Of a stretch of 64,000 nt of DNA, positions 59,201 through 64,000 are shown in pieces (the stretch's first letter is position 1; every line of letters starts with the position of its first letter). The stretch covers positions 2,046,001-2,110,000 of the forward strand of contig CM056877.1 of assembly GCA_029876055.1 (NCBI GenBank), in the 5' to 3' direction. The DNA is from Madurella fahalii (taxonomy: Eukaryota > Ascomycota > Sordariomycetes > Sordariales). Both the position numbers and the translations under genes were made by a program. Under the pieces are notes generated by a model. The model saw only the letters and a list, made by a program, of their open reading frames with translations. It was not told the DNA's origin and did not search any database.

Positions 59201-60117
59201 GCCGATAGTTTTGCGTGGAGGGCCCGAGAGAGGACTCCTTGGTCGGCTCCTGCGGCCGCTCCGGAGAACGGTCGAGCCTCGAGCCACTTCGTGAGGACGA
59301 CTCATTCCTTCCATAGGCTGCACGAGGACGTGGAGAGAGCTCGGTCGGCGTGTCGGAGTCGGGGGTCACGCGATCGTTGGGGAATGCGTTGGGAGGAACA
59401 GCATTGGGTGGCAATGCGGGTAGTGACTTGTCCGTAATCATGGGAGAAGCGTCTTTTTCCCGCTGCTTCGCCTGTGCCGCTGCTTTTGATTTCTTCCGCC
59501 GTCTCGCCATCAACGACTCGTGGCAGTTCATGCAAAAGATGCCGTGCGATGTCCTGGCATAGCGCAGATTCTCAATCTTCCTCTTGCAGTTCCTACAGCG
59601 GAAGCAGGTTGCGCAGAAGGCCTGGTCTCCGGTTAGGATGGCGAGGTCCTCAATCTTATTCCCGCAAGCGCTGCAGCTGTAGGTACAGTTGTTGCATATG
59701 AGAGAGCCATCGCCGAGCAGAAGCAAGTTCGCATCCGAGTCGAGGAGTGTGTTGCACGTGTTGCATCGGAAGCAGTCAAGGTGCCATCGGTTTCCGGCTA
59801 GAAGACGAGTTAGCAACCGACATCAACTGCCCTTTGCTGGGATGTATTGTCGCCTGGCGTGCATCGTAAAACACATAAAATGCGGGATATTGGATGGGAG
59901 GTTGTCCCTATGGCATCGACAGGCGGGCGGTTCGAAGGAGAACAGGAGAACAACGTACCGAGTTCAAAGGCCTTGCCCTCCTCTAGAATCTGTCACATAG
60001 CATAGGGGTCAGAATCGGTCGGGTAGCGGCGCCAAGTGCGTTAAAACTTACTTCACCACACCCCTTGCAGGGGAACACATCATCTGTGTCCATGGGACTA
60101 TCCAGATAGTCGTCCAT
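56234..60117 (-). CDS. LIM-domain Rho GTPase-activating protein (Rga type)
   Basis: Five exons: 60117-60052, 59989-59959, 59797-56645, 56579-56446 and 56380-56234; 1176 residues. Two N-terminal LIM zinc fingers span about residues 17-130 (CKGCGEILEEGKAFEL with HLDCFRCNTC; then CSACGNKIED with CFRCRNCKRK and CMNCHE). A Ser/Pro-rich disordered region of about 500 residues follows, then a coiled coil near 650-790 and a RhoGAP domain near 980-1170. The GAP domain has the arginine finger in GIYRKTGG, then LKQYFRKLPIPLL and NLAVVFAPTIMRD. The LIM-LIM-RhoGAP order matches yeast Rga1/Rga2, which act on Cdc42 in polarity; the target here is inferred. Introns are 62, 161, 65 and 65 nt with GTAAGT, GTACGT and GTATGT donors. 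The start MDDYLDSPMDTDDVFPC leads directly into the first zinc ligand. Confidence 0.93.
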
Positions 60118-63100
60118 GGCTGCTGTGGTTATGCGAGGGTGTTCTCGGATGTAGGTCGGCTAAGCCAGCAATGCACCGGCCACGAAACGGCACGAGAAAG
60201 CCAGAGCGGGCATGTAGGGTCGGTGATGCGTCGATGCGTCCGGACTAGGCCAGTCTATGGCATCAAGGGATAGGCCGTTCCCAGTCCTACTATGTTCTGC
60301 CGTCCAGTCGATTTGTATTCGGCGCCAATAGAGGGTGGGGAGTGCGAAGAACAAAGGCCAGTTCGACCTATCTCGGGACAGCAACTGACGGGTTCCTGCT
60401 GCAGAAAGAAGAGCGGCGAAAAGTTGGGGATACGGGGATATTCGAGCCGAATGCAGCGGCGGTCGATGGTCTCTTGCCCTGCGAGAGATATTCCACGACT
60501 TCAGACGCTCGGAGGGGCGGCCAAAGAGTGCCCGCGTAGGAAGACGGAGCGTTTGCCGGCGGAGTTGGAAACAGAGTCGCCCCCCCAGGGCATATGTGGA
60601 GCGAGCTAGCTGCTTGCCGATTTGCAGATCGCAGGCGTGGAAATGGCTGATGGGACGGCCCCCGATGCCCCCAAATGAAATGGGGCTTGTTGAATGTGGC
60701 CGTGGTGGAGGACGGAAGCGAGAAAGAAGAAAAGTAGGCACAATCGATGCACCTCGGGTCGGGTGTTCTCGACCGACCCTGAGCTCGAAGAAGGTGGGAA
60801 ATGGAGGTCGCGCACCGGATTCGCTGGTCTTGGAACGCTGCTCTGCTCACCAAAATGGACCCGTCGTTTTGCAGGGCACTTTCTGCTGTTGAACAAGCCA
60901 AGGCCAGGGGTTCAGGGAAGGGTCAGGGGCAGTGCACAGGGGTTTTCCGGGGGACCAATTATGGCTTGGCGCCACAACTGGCTGGGGCGGTGGGCAGAGC
61001 ACAAATCCCATTACCTGATCCTTCCTGCTATGTATTGAAGGGTTCCAGAATAAGTCCAGTGCTTCATCCCATGTTTCTGGGATTCAGGAACGAATTCTGG
61101 TGGGGGCTACCATATCACAATGCACACAGGTGCCGCCTCTGAAACAGGACGGGAAGGCTCCCTTATTGGTCTGAAGTAGCTCTTGTTCTACGAATCCTTT
61201 TCCCGAGCTAGCAAAATGCTTGCCCAACCTAACAAAATCCGTGTCTTCTACCAGGGGCAAGAGTCAATTGGATGCTTTCACCACCCGCAACATACTGTAT
61301 GTGTGCGTTGTCCCGTCTCGAAGCGCAGAATCCACCAGTCATGGGCCCGAGGTGCGCGTCTTACGTCGGGACTTGACTGGCCGCCGACGCTGCCGTGCCT
61401 CAGGCATACGTGGCTAAGCTCTCGAGTTGCTGCTGGGATGACTACACTACAAACCGTTATTCAGCGGATCTGGAGGAAGACGCGTCGACTTTCTGTTGTG
61501 GATTATGAGATCGGACACGGACAAATTGACGATCAAGTCGCTAGGCGCTGAGGGGCAAAGTAGATTGTAAGAACCTGTGGGCTTTGCCAACACAGCCGAT
61601 AAGCCGCATCGCCAAGTTTCTATAGAACAGTCGCAGTCTGACGAAGCGTTCAGCCTCACAGCCGGTGCCAGCACAATCTCACCGCTCCCCATTCGTGCGA
61701 CGGGTCCGCTGACAGATTACTGGATTCGAGACGGCATCGACGCGCAACCTCGCTGTGCGATGCGAATCAAATTTAGTGCAAGCGAGCGCTTCGTGGGAGT
61801 GGCACGGTTAGGTTGCAAGCCAGCGGCTGCTGTGGCCGCGGCTAAGGGGACCGCAGTCCCCTTTAAGTATGTAGAAGACCATTCAATTTCTAGTCTAGAG
61901 TGCTGTATACCAGCCCTCAGGACAACCGGAGGTGACTCACAGTACCCAAACCTGCCGCCTCCCGTGAGCGTTAATTAAGGTACAGACACAACTGGGGCAC
62001 AACAAGTTACACAGCCCCGCCTCTTCGGCAACTGCATGTTTCATGTCCTACCACCTCTCGGTCGTCGAAACATCAGCGACATTACCTGGATCCCCAATGG
62101 CCCTCCCTCCCAACACCAACGGTCGGTGGCCCGAACGAGCAGATCTTCAGCAGCCCTTCATCTCTCCGGCGGAGACCGTGTGGTCTGGAACCCACTGGAC
62201 GGATCAGCGTTTGGGCGGGCTTGCAGTGATCACCGATAGCGACATCCGCTGCTTGGCGTTTCAGACTAGGCCCCCTGTCCTGTCCCTGCTTTGCCCTTGG
62301 GGCAATGTGTCGCGACCCGCCCCGCAGGCCCGTTCTGTAGACGTGTACTGTACACACTAACTAGTGTATACCAACGACACAGCACCCAGCATGGGAGGTC
62401 GGCCATGGCGGCCCACTGGCTCCCCTTCTCGGCCTCTCCTTTTCTTGCTGCTCACTGCCGCTTGTGCATGCGGCTGGAGCACAGACAATGCTTACCCGCG
62501 GGCCGGTATTGGGAAGCGCCCAGGCACAGCAAGTGTCAGGGGAAACGTGGGCGGCACATTCTCCACAAAATCCGTGCAAGATCCGGCCCGTTGGTGCTGT
62601 GCTGTGCTGTGATATTAACATAAACCTGTGATACTCGCTTACCCTTTAAATAGTCTAGTGCCATGCGGCATCGGGGAGCTGCGAGGCAGGGCCCTTCCCC
62701 GCGCTCAGGATCGCAAGCATGGCCTCGTTTGGCGAGCTTTCCTATTTCAAGCTTTGCGTCCCAGAGTCGGCGCAGCAAGTCCAGATGGGTAATTGGATAG
62801 CACAAACAGATACATGCAGAACGAGTGCCCTGACTACAGGTCTGGAATAGATTTCCCATAGCGAGCTTTCCGGTCTGAACCGCCGCGCTGGGTCTAGGGT
62901 TGGCATCCCATAGCGAAAGCTGTAGGGGGACCCACTACTGTGCGATTTCTTGCGCGGACCACACTTCGACGCCGTTCATCTAATTATCGAGGAACGCCGC
63001 ACGCATCCTAGTGCGGGAGTAATATACGAGCACGTCGTCGTTGGTGTCGAGAAGAATGGCTGTCACTAACCAGGCTATCAAGGGATGCCGCGGTATCTGC

Positions 63101-63879
63101 ACAATGTTGCGATCTCTCAGACACTCATTCAAACAGAAAAAGTACGGAACGGCTATCTGAATCTCTTAGGGTTGCAATCCGAGAGCAGAGGCCCATTGAT
63201 CTTCCTGCAAAGACGATCAGTAAGACAGCGTAGTACTTGGACCTGTCATCAGATTTTGGGGTCTAGGTCGCAATCACAATCACAATCGTGGGGTGTATGC
63301 GTCACTGGAACCTTCCGAGTCGCGGACAGAGAAGCCCCTGATCGATGATTAATCAACCGGCGGCATCCCCACAACCAACCGATACTCGACGCCGCAATCG
63401 TCTTACATCAATTCAAGAAGGAGAAGGGCTGTGATATTTAGTTGTTATAACAAGCAATGCCAAAGTAAGAACCTAAGTATACAGACAACACAATGACCGG
63501 CAACTTTAGAGTCTCATAACCGCGGATGATCGACTTACTAATCCTGGTCAGCCGATACATCAGGGTCATTCGCTGCGGATGAAAAACATCGACAAGAAAC
63601 CTGATCTTCCCGCCAAAAACAAACATAGCCCGGACGCCCAACCTGTACAGAATCCATGATGGCATAACCTCGCCCCACCAGGAATACCCTCATCCGAGAC
63701 GCCGCGCTATGTTTCCCTGTTTTGCTCTTTCCCCCTTCCCCTTTTCTTTTTCTGAGCTCGTAAGCCATAGAACACTACGTTGTAACCTAGAGTGGACCTG
63801 TACCGACTAGTCGCCGGGCAAGAGAAAAGTGGAAAGGAAAAAAAGAAAAAAGAAAAAAAAAGAGCCCACAGCCGTCCCC
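60118..63879. other. Long spacer without a supportable gene
   Basis: About 3.8 kb. The first part is presumably promoter of the RhoGAP gene. The remaining frames, the longest about 190 codons on the minus strand at 60160-60741 and 133 codons at 61577-61978, show no domains, no consistent splice linkage and unselective composition. A GTGTACTGTACAC motif lies at 62343-62355, and an A-rich purine tract at 63828-63862 lies just beyond the stop of the last gene. Confidence 0.5.
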
Positions 63880-64000
63880 TCAAGCAGCCTGCCCAACAAC
63901 CCCCATCTCTCTCTGCCTCTTAACAATATAATACGTGATCAAACTCTTCGGGTCTTCCTTCACGCCTTTGACAGCCTCCCAAAACCTCGCATCCCCCACC
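63880..64000 (-). CDS. C-terminal fragment of an unidentified gene, cut by the window edge
   Basis: A minus-strand frame enters from beyond 64000 and stops at 63880-63882. The 39 visible residues include DARFWEAVKGVKEDPKSLIT and YYIVKRQREMG and end VVGQAA. Charged, helix-like composition with Trp and Tyr and GC-rich third positions suggest real coding sequence. The family is not recognised from so little. The visible part could be a single last exon. Confidence 0.6.
   Translation of the reverse strand, partial: VGDARFWEAVKGVKEDPKSLITYYIVKRQREMGVVGQAA

Noticed and set aside
60160..60741. 193-codon minus-strand frame upstream of the RhoGAP gene
   Set aside because: No domain; overlapping frames of similar size on the other strand; position fits promoter or leader.
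61577..61978. 133-codon plus-strand frame
   Set aside because: No domain, no splice partners, and composition similar to surrounding spacer.
1..64000. tRNA genes, rRNA genes, CRISPR arrays, intact transposons
   Set aside because: Scanned by eye for T-loop motifs, regular spaced repeats, terminal repeats and transposase or reverse-transcriptase motifs; none was convincing. A covariance-model and repeat-library search would be decisive.

Overview
The window is nuclear DNA of a filamentous ascomycete, most likely a Sordariomycete close to Sordariales/Chaetomiaceae. The basis is GC-rich coding sequence, short spliceosomal introns (mostly 50-80 nt) with GTAAGT/GTATGT/GTGAGT-type donors and CTAAC/CTGAC-like branch sites, low-complexity tracts in disordered linkers, and a gene set typical of that group. 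I found no CRISPR array, operon, plasmid, phage or intact transposon, and no confident tRNA or rRNA gene. Splice sites were read by eye; every model except csf1 closes in frame from ATG to stop.

Layout, left to right: (1) 231-2483, minus, Zn2Cys6 transcription factor; (2) 7723-9237, minus, secreted seven-bladed lactonase-like beta-propeller; (3) 13243-16941, minus, Lst4/FNIP-type protein; (4) 20445-21977, minus, seven-exon CDF zinc transporter of the Zrc1/Cot1 type; (5) 23190-29100, plus, Iml1/DEPDC5; (6) 30162-32499, plus, CAX-type Ca2+/H+ exchanger of the Vcx1 type; (7) 33233-43131, minus, giant bridge-like lipid transfer protein Csf1; (8) 43784-45862, plus, DUF300/TMEM184 (Hfl1-like) membrane protein; (9) 47182-50105, plus, translation elongation factor 2; (10) 50617-53191, minus, Atos/FAM214-like protein; (11) 54715-55504, plus, ribosome-biogenesis factor Fyv7; (12) 56234-60117, minus, LIM-LIM-RhoGAP; (13) 63880 to beyond 64000, minus, the C-terminal end of an unidentified gene. 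Long spacers (2.5-7.7, 9.2-13.2, 17.2-20.4 and 60.1-63.9 kb) hold no supportable gene.

Functionally, genes 3-8 form an unbroken run in which at least five encode proteins known in other fungi from the vacuole/lysosome or from the nutrient-sensing TORC1 branch on its surface. Lst4 (acts on Gtr2) and Iml1 (acts on Gtr1) are GAP-complex subunits for the two Rag GTPases; the CDF and CAX proteins are vacuolar Zn2+ and Ca2+ antiporters; Hfl1 is a vacuolar Atg8-binding protein. Whether this clustering is more than chance is the most interesting question here. I saw no wholly new system. Other points to check are an apparent one-base frameshift in csf1 at a G7 run, a CAX terminal intron made largely of a pyrimidine repeat, a candidate uORF before lst4, and several simple-sequence tracts.
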